DNA from: CAWDBV01 sp963800705
GTDB lineage: Bacteria; Actinomycetota; Thermoleophilia; Solirubrobacterales; 70-9
NCBI GenBank assembly: GCA_963800705.1
Contig: CAWDBV010000005.1
Location: 434,001-498,000 of the forward strand
Reading direction: 5' to 3'
Length of the DNA stretch: 64,000 bases
Both the position numbers and the translations under genes were made by a program. Below the pieces are notes generated by a model. That model was not told the DNA's origin, searched no databases, and saw nothing but the letters and a program-made list of their open reading frames with translations. Shown here in pieces: positions 17,096 to 25,041 of the stretch (its first letter is position 1; each line of letters starts with the position of its first letter).

Positions 17096-18397
17096 GTGAT
17101 CGCCGCGGCAGTCGTGCTCGGCTGCCTCGCTTTCGCGATCGGCTACTCGGTCTTCAAGCGACCAGGCGACGTCTCCGATCCGGACGCGCCGTTCAGCTCC
17201 AGCGAACCGCCTCCCCGCCGCGGCAGCACCAACTGGCCGACCTACGGGGCCAACAACGCGAAGACCCGCTTCCTGCCCCGCCGCGGGCTGAAGCCGCCCT
17301 TCCGCAGGCTGTGGAGCTACCACTCGCAGGGGGTGCTGACCGAGTTCTCGCCGGTGCTGGCGGGGACGACGATCTACGGCATCGACAAGCACGCGATCGC
17401 CTACGCGCTCAACTCCGAGAACGGCAAGCCGCTGTGGCGAAGAAAGGTCGGCGAGCTGAACGCCTCCTCGCCGGCGATCGACAACGGCCGCGTCTTCATC
17501 GCGAACCTCGAGCCCGGTCAGGTGGTAGCTCTCGACGCGGCGACCGGCAAGCGGCTGTGGCGATTTGACCTCCCCGACCGCTCAGAGACCTCGCCAGTGG
17601 TAGAGGGCGACCTGGTGGTGGTCGGCTGCGAATCCGGCGACTTGTTCGCCCTCGATGCGAGCACCGGCAAGGTGGCCTGGCAGCGCGAGCTGGGCGGCGC
17701 CATCAAGGGCGGCCCGGCGATCCACAATGGGATTGTGTTCGCGGGCGACTATGGCGGCGAGCTCTCCGCCGTGCGGCTCACCGACGGATCGATCAAGTGG
17801 CAGACCTCCGACGTCGGCCGCGAGTTCTCCCGCAGCGGCAGCTTCTACTCGACCCCGGCTGTCGCCTTCGGGCGCGTCTACATCGGCAACAAGGACGGCC
17901 GCATGTACAGCTTCGTCGAGGAGACCGGCAAGCTCGCCTGGGCGCAGTCGACGGGTGGCGAGGTCTACTCTGCGCCGGCCGTCGCCGACACGCCGACCGC
18001 CGTGCCGAGCGTCTATTTCGGCTCCGGCGACACCGTCTACGCGCTCGACGCCGAGACCGGCAAGGAGCGCTGGACGCGGCCCGCTGGCGGCGCGGTGCTC
18101 GGTGCGGGCAGCGTCGTCGGGCAGATCTTTTACGTCGCCAACGTCAGCAAGCGCGCCACGGCCGGGTTCGCCACCAAGACCGGCAAGCGCGTCTTCGGCA
18201 GCAAAGCCGGCGCCTACAACCCGGTGATCTCCGACGGCCGCCGCATCTACCTGACCGGCTACGCCGGGCTGCTGGCGCTGAAGCCGCGGCCCTCGAGCGC
18301 GGCGCTCTCGAAGAAGCAGAAGCGCGCGCGCGAGAAGGCGGCCGAGAAGAAGAAGGGCAAGAAGAAAAAGAAGAAGGGCAAGAAGAAGAGCGGCTGA
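17096..18397 (+). CDS. PQQ-repeat beta-propeller membrane protein, paralog, with polylysine C-terminus
   Basis: 433 residues from GTG 17096; the frame is open a little further upstream (codons for IWEEHRRE), so the true start may be earlier. The N-terminal membrane segment AAAVVLGCLAFAIGYSVF is followed by KRPGDVSDPDAPF, matching KRPGDVLNPNAEF of the preceding gene. The propeller aligns blade for blade with it (VYIGNKDGRMYSF, ISDGRR). The end is a lysine run of about 35 residues (KKGKKKKKKGKKKSG). It lies 34 bases after the first paralog, clearly a tandem duplication, with the basic tail moved from the N-terminus to the C-terminus. Confidence 0.83.
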   Translation: MIAAAVVLGCLAFAIGYSVFKRPGDVSDPDAPFSSSEPPPRRGSTNWPTYGANNAKTRFLPRRGLKPPFRRLWSYHSQGVLTEFSPVLAGTTIYGIDKHAIAYALNSENGKPLWRRKVGELNASSPAIDNGRVFIANLEPGQVVALDAATGKRLWRFDLPDRSETSPVVEGDLVVVGCESGDLFALDASTGKVAWQRELGGAIKGGPAIHNGIVFAGDYGGELSAVRLTDGSIKWQTSDVGREFSRSGSFYSTPAVAFGRVYIGNKDGRMYSFVEETGKLAWAQSTGGEVYSAPAVADTPTAVPSVYFGSGDTVYALDAETGKERWTRPAGGAVLGAGSVVGQIFYVANVSKRATAGFATKTGKRVFGSKAGAYNPVISDGRRIYLTGYAGLLALKPRPSSAALSKKQKRAREKAAEKKKGKKKKKKGKKKSG

Positions 18398-18410
18398 GGC
18401 GGGCAGGGCG

Positions 18411-19175
18411 CTAAACGGTGCGCACCGGGATTCCGGCCTCGCTCATCGTCCGCTTCGCCTCCGCGATCGAGAAGGTGCCGTAGTGGAAGATCGAGGCGGC
18501 GAGCACCGCATCGGCATCGGCGTCGCTGATCGCGTCGACGAGGTGCGAGAGCTCGCCGGCGCCGCCGGAGGCGATCACCGGGATGCCGACCGCGTCGGCG
18601 ACCGCGCGGGTGAGCTCGAGGTCGTAGCCCTCGGTGGTCCCGTCGCGGTCCATGCTCGTCAAGAGGATCTCCCCCGCACCGAGCTCCTCGGCCTCGCGCG
18701 CCCAGGCAACGGCCTCGCGGCCCTCGACCTTCTCGCGGCCGCCGTTCACGTAGACGCCCGAGGTCCCTTCGCCCTCGCGCTTGGCATCAATGGCCACGAC
18801 GACGCACTGGGTGCCGAACACCTCCGCGAGCTCGGTGATCAGCTCCGGCCGCGCCAGCGCCGCGGAGTTGACCGAGACCTTGTCGGCCCCGGCGTCGAGC
18901 ACCGCCTGGGCGTCCTCCGCCGAGCGGATCCCGCCGCCGATCGTGAACGGGATGAAGACGTTGTCGGCCGTGCGGCGCGCCAGCTCGACGATCGTGTCGC
19001 GCTGCTCATGCGAGGCGGTGATGTCGAGGAAGACGAGCTCGTCGGCGCCCTCGGCGTCGTAGCGCTCAGCGAGCTCGACCGGGTCCCCGGCGTCGCGGAG
19101 GCCGACGAAGTTGGTGCCCTTGACGACCCGCCCGGAGTCGACATCGAGGCAGGGGATAACGCGCTTCAGGACCAT
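18411..19175 (-). CDS. hisF: Imidazole glycerol phosphate synthase cyclase subunit
   Basis: TIM-barrel cyclase that uses ammonia from HisH to form IGP and AICAR from PRFAR. 254 residues, normal length. The first catalytic Asp is in VIPCLDVDSGRVVKG; the second half has VVVAIDAKREG, and phosphate-binding loops appear as FTIGGGIRS and VIASGGAGE. It is the last his gene of the run and is separated from hisA by four non-his genes (RNase, barstar, DUF4389, VOC), all on the same strand with short gaps. Confidence 0.97.
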   Translation of the reverse strand: MVLKRVIPCLDVDSGRVVKGTNFVGLRDAGDPVELAERYDAEGADELVFLDITASHEQRDTIVELARRTADNVFIPFTIGGGIRSAEDAQAVLDAGADKVSVNSAALARPELITELAEVFGTQCVVVAIDAKREGEGTSGVYVNGGREKVEGREAVAWAREAEELGAGEILLTSMDRDGTTEGYDLELTRAVADAVGIPVIASGGAGELSHLVDAISDADADAVLAASIFHYGTFSIAEAKRTMSEAGIPVRTV

Positions 19176-19204
19176 GCCTGGAGATTAGGTAAACGGCTTT
19201 GCCG

Positions 19205-19531
19205 CTACGCATCCGCCGCGAGCGCGAACGGGCTGCCTTCGGAGTCACGGCAGATGGCCCAGCGCTCACCAGGGTGGATCACCGAGCCGCCCAGGTCCTT
19301 GACGCGCTCAAGCGCGGCGGGAAGGTCGGGCACCGTGAAGTAGGCGAGAGACGCGCTGTCGCCAGGGCCCGCTCCGCGCTGGTGCAGTCCGAGACGAAGC
19401 TCGCCGCTTGCCTCCCAGCCCGCCCCAGCCTCACTCGGCCTCGGCGCGAACGCGGCGCCGAGGACGCCGCTCCAGAACCGCTGGGCGCGCTCTGGATCGT
19501 CGGCCGGGAACTCGATCAGTGGTTGGGACAC
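19205..19531 (-). CDS. Single-domain VOC (glyoxalase-like) protein
   Basis: 108 residues from GTG 19531. The one VOC module is clear: LIEFPADDPERAQRFWSGVLG at the start, FTVPDLPAALERVKDLGGSVIHPG in the middle and the closing loop RDSEGSPFALAA. The start is chosen because homology begins there; upstream the frame reads through the DUF4389 gene. It is 29 bases before hisF and 20 bases after the DUF4389 gene, so is probably on the his transcript. Substrate unknown. Confidence 0.75.
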   Translation of the reverse strand: MSQPLIEFPADDPERAQRFWSGVLGAAFAPRPSEAGAGWEASGELRLGLHQRGAGPGDSASLAYFTVPDLPAALERVKDLGGSVIHPGERWAICRDSEGSPFALAADA

Positions 19532-19551
19532 TGCCAGCTGCTTGTCGCGAG

Positions 19552-20172
19552 CTACGGCTCGAGCGAGAACGGCGGGTACTCGTCGGTGACCATCAGGATC
19601 GCGTAGCCGTAGACCCGGTTCGACCACCTGAAGACGCCCTCGACGAAGTCGAACATCCCCTTCGGATAGCGGCCCGTGAACAGGATCGCGAACCAGGCGA
19701 TGACGACGACGAAGAGGGCGACGAACGAGAGCACGATCAGGACGATCCAGTGCGGGATCGCAAGCAGCCACTTGACGAGCGGCAAACCGCGGCTGAGGTC
19801 CTTCTCGACGTTCGGGTAGGGCATGTCGAGCTTCACGTTCTGGTGCTCATCGGTGGACGGGTACTGGTCGTCCATCAGCGCCATGTAAACCCCGACCCGG
19901 TTCGAGAACCGCAGCAGCTCGAGGTTCCAGTCGAACCACCAGCGCGGGTACTTGGTCTGGAAGAGGATCATGAGCACGGTCGGGATCACGACTATCCCCC
20001 CGAAGGCACCGGCGAGCGAGGTCGTGCTCTCGTTGCTGAAGCTGAAGCCGCCCGAGAGCAGCGAGATGATGATCAAGATCGGGATCGCGGCGAAGATGCG
20101 GAAGAACGTGCTCAGCCTGTCGAGGTCGCGGTTCGGATACTTGACCGCGAACTTCACCGGGTATTTGCTCAT
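19552..20172 (-). CDS. DUF4389 membrane protein
   Basis: 206 residues. The opening YPVKFAVKYPNRDLDRLSTFFR and the repeated FTGRYPKGMFDFVEGVFRWSNRV motif are those of DUF4389. Hydrophobic segments lie at about 25-45, 53-75 and 125-155. The function of the family is unknown. The gene lies 40 bases after barstar and 20 before the VOC gene, inside the his gene run. Confidence 0.8.
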   Translation of the reverse strand: MSKYPVKFAVKYPNRDLDRLSTFFRIFAAIPILIIISLLSGGFSFSNESTTSLAGAFGGIVVIPTVLMILFQTKYPRWWFDWNLELLRFSNRVGVYMALMDDQYPSTDEHQNVKLDMPYPNVEKDLSRGLPLVKWLLAIPHWIVLIVLSFVALFVVVIAWFAILFTGRYPKGMFDFVEGVFRWSNRVYGYAILMVTDEYPPFSLEP

Positions 20173-20212
20173 GCCGAAAACCTTCCTTGGTCGCTTGCGG
20201 GTCGCATCCTAG

Positions 20213-20602
20213 TTACCACTCGTAGACGAGGTGGAAAGGGGTCCCGTCCTCGGCCCACCGCTTGGCGGCGCCGAGCCAGATCTGCAAGAGCGTCCCGGCC
20301 GGCTCTGGCACCGCCTTCCAGAGTGCGCCGGCTCGGCGAATCACGAAAACGTATCCCTCGGCCTTGAGCCAGCTGCCGAGATCTCGCAAGCACTCGTCGA
20401 CCGCGTCCCAGTTCGCGCCCGAGTATTCCGGGAAACGCAGCGCCCCGGCGAGTGCGTCGATCAGCTCGGACTTCGACCCGATCGCCGATCCGTCGATCTC
20501 GGCGACTTCGAACCCACGCCCGGGCAGGGTCCCCACGTCCGGAGCTTGGTGAACGAAGTGGACGCATTCCCACCGCGCGCTCGTCAGATCGTCGATATGC
20601 AT
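20213..20602 (-). CDS. Barstar-family ribonuclease inhibitor
   Basis: 129 residues. The barstar fold is seen in FEVAEIDGSAIGSKSELIDALAGALRFPEYSGANWDAVDECLRDL, where the acidic helix after SGANWDA supplies the residues that plug the RNase active site, and in the later GYVFVIRRA strand. It is an intracellular inhibitor that should protect the host from the secreted RNase encoded just upstream. Its ATG shares one base with the RNase stop (TGATG), so inhibitor synthesis is coupled to RNase synthesis. Confidence 0.9.
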   Translation of the reverse strand: MHIDDLTSARWECVHFVHQAPDVGTLPGRGFEVAEIDGSAIGSKSELIDALAGALRFPEYSGANWDAVDECLRDLGSWLKAEGYVFVIRRAGALWKAVPEPAGTLLQIWLGAAKRWAEDGTPFHLVYEW

Positions 20603-21090
20603 CAGCGGAACTCCTCGCGGTCGATCTGCACGAACGAGTCGTAGTGGTCGCGGGTGTAGTAGATCTCGCCGCCCTCGCCGATCACCAGCCGCCGCGCGCC
20701 GCGGTCCGGCGAGCCGGGGGTCTCGACGGTGTACTCGCGGTAGTAGTCGTTCGGCTGCTGCGGAAGGTGTCCCTCGCGGTTCTGGAAGGTGGTCCCGTCC
20801 TGGTCGTGGGGGAACGGCCCGCCCGTGTCGACCAGCGCCAGGACACGCGTGATCTCGCGTCTCTCCTCGGCGGGAATATCCGTGCCGCCATCTCGGCCGC
20901 CGTTTGGCGGCGCTTCGGCGCTGGTGTCGGTCGGAGCTGGCTCTGTCTGCGTGGGTACCGGCTCGGTCTGCGTGTCGGGCCCGCTCGACGAGTCGCCGCC
21001 GAGGTCGATGTCGCCGCCAAGCAGCACGTAGAGGGCGAGCGCGACGAGCGCCGCCGCGAGGCCACCGCGGCTGAGGTTGCGGCGCGTCAC
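20602..21090 (-). CDS. Secreted guanyl-specific ribonuclease (RNase Sa/barnase type)
   Basis: 162 residues from GTG 21090, overlapping the hisA stop by 4 bases. The N-terminal signal/anchor segment is GGLAAALVALALYVLLGG (about 10-27). A Thr/Pro/Glu-rich linker follows (about 30-62), then the RNase domain. The active-site set of RNase Sa is intact: Glu in YYREYTVETPG, Arg residues in DRGARRLV, and His in YYTRDHYDSF. It cleaves RNA after G. It may be membrane-tethered or released. The immunity gene follows with one-base overlap. Placement inside the his operon is unusual. Confidence 0.88.
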   Translation of the reverse strand: MTRRNLSRGGLAAALVALALYVLLGGDIDLGGDSSSGPDTQTEPVPTQTEPAPTDTSAEAPPNGGRDGGTDIPAEERREITRVLALVDTGGPFPHDQDGTTFQNREGHLPQQPNDYYREYTVETPGSPDRGARRLVIGEGGEIYYTRDHYDSFVQIDREEFR

Positions 21091-21818
21091 GCCAGTACCT
21101 CTATCGCCTCGGCGACCGTGAACCGCTGCTCGTAGAGGGCGCGCCCGACGATCACGCCGGTGAGCGCCGCGTGGCCCAGCCCGGCGAGCGCCCGCAGGTC
21201 GTCGAGCGAGCCGACGCCGCCGGAATAGGTGATCACCGCTCCCCCCTCCTCCGCCGCGCTCGCGACCTCGCCGATGTCGTCGAGCACCGGCCCCTCCATG
21301 AGGCCGTCGGCCTCGACCGGCGTGTAGACGAACCGCCGCACGCCGCGTTCGCAAAGCCGCGAGAGCAGCTCGGCCGGCGCGATCTCGGTCGGCTCGGTCC
21401 AGCCCTCGCGGGCCACCTGCCCGCCGCGCGCGTCGACCGAGACCACGATCCGGTCGCCGTGGGCCTCGCTGACCGCGGCGACGAACTCGGGGTCGTCCAC
21501 AGCGGCGGTTCCGAGCACGACCCGCTCGACCCCGGTCGAGATCGCGTCCTCGACCTTGCCCGAGTCGCGGAGCCCGCCGCCGAGCTGGATCGGGACCTCG
21601 ACCGCGCTCACGATCCGCCGCACGTGCTCGAGGTTGCGCGGCTCGCCCTCGCGGGCCCCGTCGAGGTCGACGACGTGCAGCCACTCGGCACCGCCTTTCG
21701 TCCAGCGGGTCGCGGCGATGACGGGATCGTCGTCGTATGAGGTCTCGCGCTCGTAGTCGCCCTGGGCGAGCCGCACGGCCCGCCCTTCCCGCATGTCTAC
21801 GGCGGGATAGAGGATCAA
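21087..21818 (-). CDS. hisA: ProFAR isomerase
   Basis: 1-(5-phosphoribosyl)-5-[(5-phosphoribosylamino)methylideneamino]imidazole-4-carboxamide isomerase, a TIM barrel. 243 residues. The catalytic Asp sits in YPAVDMREGRAVRLAQGD, with phosphate loops IQLGGGLRDSG and ITYSGGVGS. In many actinobacteria this enzyme (PriA) also serves as TrpF; whether that holds here cannot be told by eye. The start is TTG (21818), overlapping the hisH stop as TTGA. The RNase gene overlaps its 3' end by 4 bases. Confidence 0.95.
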   Translation of the reverse strand: MILYPAVDMREGRAVRLAQGDYERETSYDDDPVIAATRWTKGGAEWLHVVDLDGAREGEPRNLEHVRRIVSAVEVPIQLGGGLRDSGKVEDAISTGVERVVLGTAAVDDPEFVAAVSEAHGDRIVVSVDARGGQVAREGWTEPTEIAPAELLSRLCERGVRRFVYTPVEADGLMEGPVLDDIGEVASAAEEGGAVITYSGGVGSLDDLRALAGLGHAALTGVIVGRALYEQRFTVAEAIEVLA

Positions 21819-22480
21819 GAATCCAACGCCGGCTTCTCGGCTTCGCCTCCGAGGCCGGCTTTATCGGATTGAGTTATCTGGAGAAAGTTCCGGAGCAGCG
21901 TCAGCCCCGCGGTGCTCGACTTCTCGGGGTGGAACTGGAAACCGAACACCGAATCGCGCCCGACCGCGCAGGCAAAGCTCTCGCCGTAGGCGGCGGTCCC
22001 GAGCACGTCGCCCTGCTCGGCCGGGACCGGGGTGAACGAGTGCACGAAGTAGAAGGGCGGCTGCTCGCCGACGCCCTCGATGATCGGCTCCGTGCGCTGC
22101 CAGGAGACCGGCGACCATCCGATGTGCGGGACCTTGAGCCCGTTGGCGGGCAGCGGCTCGACCGAGCCGGGGAGCAATCCGAGGCCCTCGGCGCCCTCGC
22201 CCTCGCTCGATGACTCGAACAGCAGCTGCATGCCGAGGCAGATACCGAGCACCGGCGTGCCCGCCGCCGAACGCTCGGCGATCAGCTTGTCGAAGCCGAG
22301 CTCGCGGATCCGCTCCATCGCCTTCGGGAACGCGCCGACCCCGGGCAGCACGAGGCCGGCCGCCTCTGCGGCGACCTCGGGATCGGAGCTGCGGTCGACT
22401 TCGGCGCCGACCCGCTCGAGCGCCTTCTCGACCGAGCGCAGGTTCCCCATCCCGTAGTCGAGGATCGCGATCCGGGTCAT
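21815..22480 (-). CDS. hisH: Imidazole glycerol phosphate synthase glutaminase subunit
   Basis: Class I glutamine amidotransferase that feeds ammonia to HisF. 221 residues. The catalytic Cys is in ILGICLGMQLLFESS and the His/Glu pair in FGFQFHPEKSSTAG. The N-terminus ILDYGMGNLRSVEKAL is typical. It begins 10 bases after hisB and overlaps hisA by 4 bases. The protein is slightly longer than usual at the C-terminus (an Ala/Gly/Glu-rich tail of about 12 residues). Confidence 0.96.
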   Translation of the reverse strand: MTRIAILDYGMGNLRSVEKALERVGAEVDRSSDPEVAAEAAGLVLPGVGAFPKAMERIRELGFDKLIAERSAAGTPVLGICLGMQLLFESSSEGEGAEGLGLLPGSVEPLPANGLKVPHIGWSPVSWQRTEPIIEGVGEQPPFYFVHSFTPVPAEQGDVLGTAAYGESFACAVGRDSVFGFQFHPEKSSTAGLTLLRNFLQITQSDKAGLGGEAEKPALDS

Positions 22481-22490
22481 GTGGCGAGCC

Positions 22491-23081
22491 TCACTCGGTC
22501 AGCGTGCCCTTGGTCGAGGGCACTCCGCTCTCATCCGGATCGATTTCGACCGCGGCACGCAGCGCCCGGGCGAAGGCCTTGAAGGCGGCCTCGATCATGT
22601 GGTGCGCGTTCGATCCCCTGGTCACCCGCAGGTGCAGGGTCAGCTTCGCGTTCGAGGCGACGGCGCGGAAGAACTCCTCGGTGAGCTCAGACTCGAAGCC
22701 GGCGATCGCGACCCGCGGCAGGTCGGCCTCGAATACGCAAAGCGGTCGTCCCGAGACGTCGATCTCGCACTCGGCGAGCGCTTCGTCCATCGGGATCGTC
22801 GCCTCCCCGTAGCGGCGGATGCCGGCGCGGTCGCCGAGCGCCGAGTCGATCGCCTGCCCGAGCGCGATGCCGACGTCCTCGGTCGTGTGGTGCGAGCCGG
22901 TCTCGAGATCGCCCTTCGCCTGCACCGACAGCGCCAGCCGGCCGTGGCGGGCGAGCAGGTCGAGCATGTGGTCGAGAAAGCCGATTCCGGTCGAGATCTC
23001 CGAGGGACCCCCGTCCAGGCCGAGCTCGAGCGAGATCTCGGTCTCGCCCGTCTTGCGCTTGATCTCAGCGGTCCTGGTCAA
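22491..23081 (-). CDS. hisB: Imidazoleglycerol-phosphate dehydratase
   Basis: Mn-dependent dehydratase making imidazole acetol phosphate; a monofunctional HisB of 196 residues without the phosphatase domain. Metal-ligand motifs are GFLDHMLDLLARHG, GSHHTTEDVGIALG and NAHHMIEAAFKAFARALR. The start is TTG at 23081, overlapping the hisD stop by 4 bases and preceded by GGAGG five bases upstream, which decides it. The frame stays open far upstream inside hisD, but that part is a shadow. Confidence 0.95.
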   Translation of the reverse strand: MTRTAEIKRKTGETEISLELGLDGGPSEISTGIGFLDHMLDLLARHGRLALSVQAKGDLETGSHHTTEDVGIALGQAIDSALGDRAGIRRYGEATIPMDEALAECEIDVSGRPLCVFEADLPRVAIAGFESELTEEFFRAVASNAKLTLHLRVTRGSNAHHMIEAAFKAFARALRAAVEIDPDESGVPSTKGTLTE

Positions 23082-24361
23082 CGGTCGCCTCCTGGGTCTC
23101 TGCGCGCCTCCATCGACTCGCCGTGGACGGGGAAGCCCTCGGCCCGCGCCAGGGTAGCGCCGGGCCCCGCCAGAGCGGCGGCGGCCGCGGGCGTCAGGGT
23201 CACGGTCGGAATCAGCCGGCGGAAGGCGCCGGGACCGAGCGGTCCCTGGAACCGCCCCGCGCCGCCGGTCGGCAGAACGTGGTTGGAGCCGGCGACGTAG
23301 TCGCCGAACGCGGCGCCGCTCTCGGCGCCCGCGAAAACGCAGCCGGCCGTGGTCACTCGCGAGGCGAGCAGCTCGGCATCCTCGGCGGCGATCTCGAGGT
23401 GCTCGGGGGCGAGCGCCTCGGCGAGCGCGAGTGCGGCGTCGGTGTCGGGCGCGGCGATCAGGACCACCGGCGGGTCGGCGAGGCTGGCGCGCGCGGCGGC
23501 GAGCTCGCCGAGCCGCTGTTCGATCCGGTCGAGCACGGCCGACTTGACCGCGGCGGCGACGAGCAGGCCGTCGTCGCCGTGCTCGGCCTGCGCCGCGAGG
23601 TCGAGCGCCACCCAATCGGCGTCGGCGGTCTCGCCGGCGATCGCCATCAGCTCGGTCGGTCCCGCGATCCCGTCGATCCCGACCCGGCCGGCGAGCTGGC
23701 GCTTCGCCTCCTGCGTGTAGCGGTTGCCGGGGCCGGCGATCACGTCGACCCGGGGAACGCTCTCGGTGCCGAGCGCGAGCGCCGCGATCGCCTGCGCGCC
23801 GCCGAGGGCGTAGACCTCGTCGACCTCGGCGACCGCGCAGGCCGCGAGCACGACCGGGTTCGGCGCGCCGCTGTCGCCTGGCGGCGTGGCGAGCGCGACG
23901 CGCTTGACCCCGGCGACCTTGGCCGGGACGCTGCACATCAGCGCGCTCGAGGGGTAGGCGGCGGCTCCACCGGGTGCGTAGACGCCCGCGGCGGCGACCG
24001 GCACCTCGCGCAGCTCGACGCTCTGACCCAGGTCGAGCGCGACCGAGCGATCGTCGGTGAGCTGGGCCTCGGCGAGCGCACGTACGTTGGCGGCCGCCAG
24101 CCGCAGCGCTTCGAGCAGCTCGTCGTCGACCCGCTCCGCGGCCTCTTCGACCGCCTCCGGCGGGACACGGAACGCGTCCGGGGCGGCCTCGCCGAGCCGC
24201 TTCGAGATCTCGCGCAGCGCCGCGTCGCCGCCCGCCTCGACCTCGGCGATGATCTCGGCGACCGTGCCGCTCACCTCGCCCAGCGGCGGCGCGAGCGCGC
24301 GCAGCTCGGCGGCGAGCGCGGACGGCTCGGCGCCGTCCCATTCGCGGCGCGTGATCTTCAT
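23078..24361 (-). CDS. hisD: Histidinol dehydrogenase
   Basis: Zn-dependent, NAD-linked two-step oxidation of histidinol to histidine. 427 residues, normal length. Typical segments: VYAPGGAAAYPSSALM, ALGGAQAIAALALGTESVP, DVIAGPGNRYTQEAKRQL, IDGIAGPTELMAIA, AEHGDDGLLV, and the Zn/active-site stretch EHLEIAAEDAE followed by the GSNHVLPTGG motif. It overlaps hisG by 4 bases and hisB by 4. hisC is not found between hisD and hisB, so histidinol-phosphate aminotransferase must be encoded elsewhere. Confidence 0.96.
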   Translation of the reverse strand: MKITRREWDGAEPSALAAELRALAPPLGEVSGTVAEIIAEVEAGGDAALREISKRLGEAAPDAFRVPPEAVEEAAERVDDELLEALRLAAANVRALAEAQLTDDRSVALDLGQSVELREVPVAAAGVYAPGGAAAYPSSALMCSVPAKVAGVKRVALATPPGDSGAPNPVVLAACAVAEVDEVYALGGAQAIAALALGTESVPRVDVIAGPGNRYTQEAKRQLAGRVGIDGIAGPTELMAIAGETADADWVALDLAAQAEHGDDGLLVAAAVKSAVLDRIEQRLGELAAARASLADPPVVLIAAPDTDAALALAEALAPEHLEIAAEDAELLASRVTTAGCVFAGAESGAAFGDYVAGSNHVLPTGGAGRFQGPLGPGAFRRLIPTVTLTPAAAAALAGPGATLARAEGFPVHGESMEARRDPGGDR

Positions 24362-25041
24362 TTCGCGACCGTCCGGAGGCGCTCGACGAGCGCGTCGACC
24401 TCTTCGGCACGGAGCTTGTGCGAGACGCGGTTGGCGATCAGGCGGGCCGTCGACTCGACGATCTCCTCGCGAACCTCGAGATCGTTCTCGGCCAGAGTGC
24501 GGCCAGTGGCGACCAGGTCGACGATGCCGTCGGCGAGGGCGACCAGCGGCGCCAGCTCAACCGAGCCCTTGACCTCGATCACCTCGGCCTGGCGGCCGGT
24601 CTGTTCGAAGTAGCGCTGGGTGATCTGCGGGTACTTGGTCGCGATCCGGACGATGCCGAGCCGGCGCTCGGATTCGGCGAGCCGGTCGGTGCCCTGGCGG
24701 GTGGCGAGCACCATCCGGCAGGCGCCGTAGCCGAGGTTGAGGACCTCGTACGTGGCGCGGTCGTCCTGCTCGAGCAGCACGTCCTTGCCGGTGATGCCGA
24801 GGTCGGCCGCGCCCGCCTCGACGTAGGTCGGGACGTCGGAAGGCCGCATCGTCACGATCACCAGGCCGCCGGCCTCGAAGATCAGCGCCCGAGAGTCGGA
24901 GCGCAGCTCGGTCGTGTCGATTCCGATCGAGTCGAGCGCGTCGAGGGTCGGCTCGAACAGCGCCCCGCGCGGGATCGCGAGCTTGAGAGCGCCGCCCTCG
25001 CGCGGCTGGCGCGCGGCCTCGACGCCTACTGGCGGCGTCAC
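24358..25041 (-). CDS. hisG: ATP phosphoribosyltransferase, short form
   Basis: First step of histidine synthesis, joining ATP and PRPP. 227 residues from GTG 25041; homology starts near residue 20 at LKLAIPRGALFEPT, so the first 15 or so residues are an odd extension. Signature parts are VPTYVEAGAADLGITGKDVL, YGACRMVLATRQG, RIATKYPQITQRYF, and the PRPP loop IVDLVATGRTLAENDL. It lacks the C-terminal ACT-like histidine-binding domain of the long form, which fits the presence of hisZ just upstream (4-base overlap). Confidence 0.95.
   Translation of the reverse strand: MTPPVGVEAARQPREGGALKLAIPRGALFEPTLDALDSIGIDTTELRSDSRALIFEAGGLVIVTMRPSDVPTYVEAGAADLGITGKDVLLEQDDRATYEVLNLGYGACRMVLATRQGTDRLAESERRLGIVRIATKYPQITQRYFEQTGRQAEVIEVKGSVELAPLVALADGIVDLVATGRTLAENDLEVREEIVESTARLIANRVSHKLRAEEVDALVERLRTVAK

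Noticed and set aside
22491..24410. Frame of 639 codons running through hisD into hisB
   Set aside because: Only its last 196 codons are HisB; the Arg-rich remainder is a shadow of hisD in GC-rich DNA.
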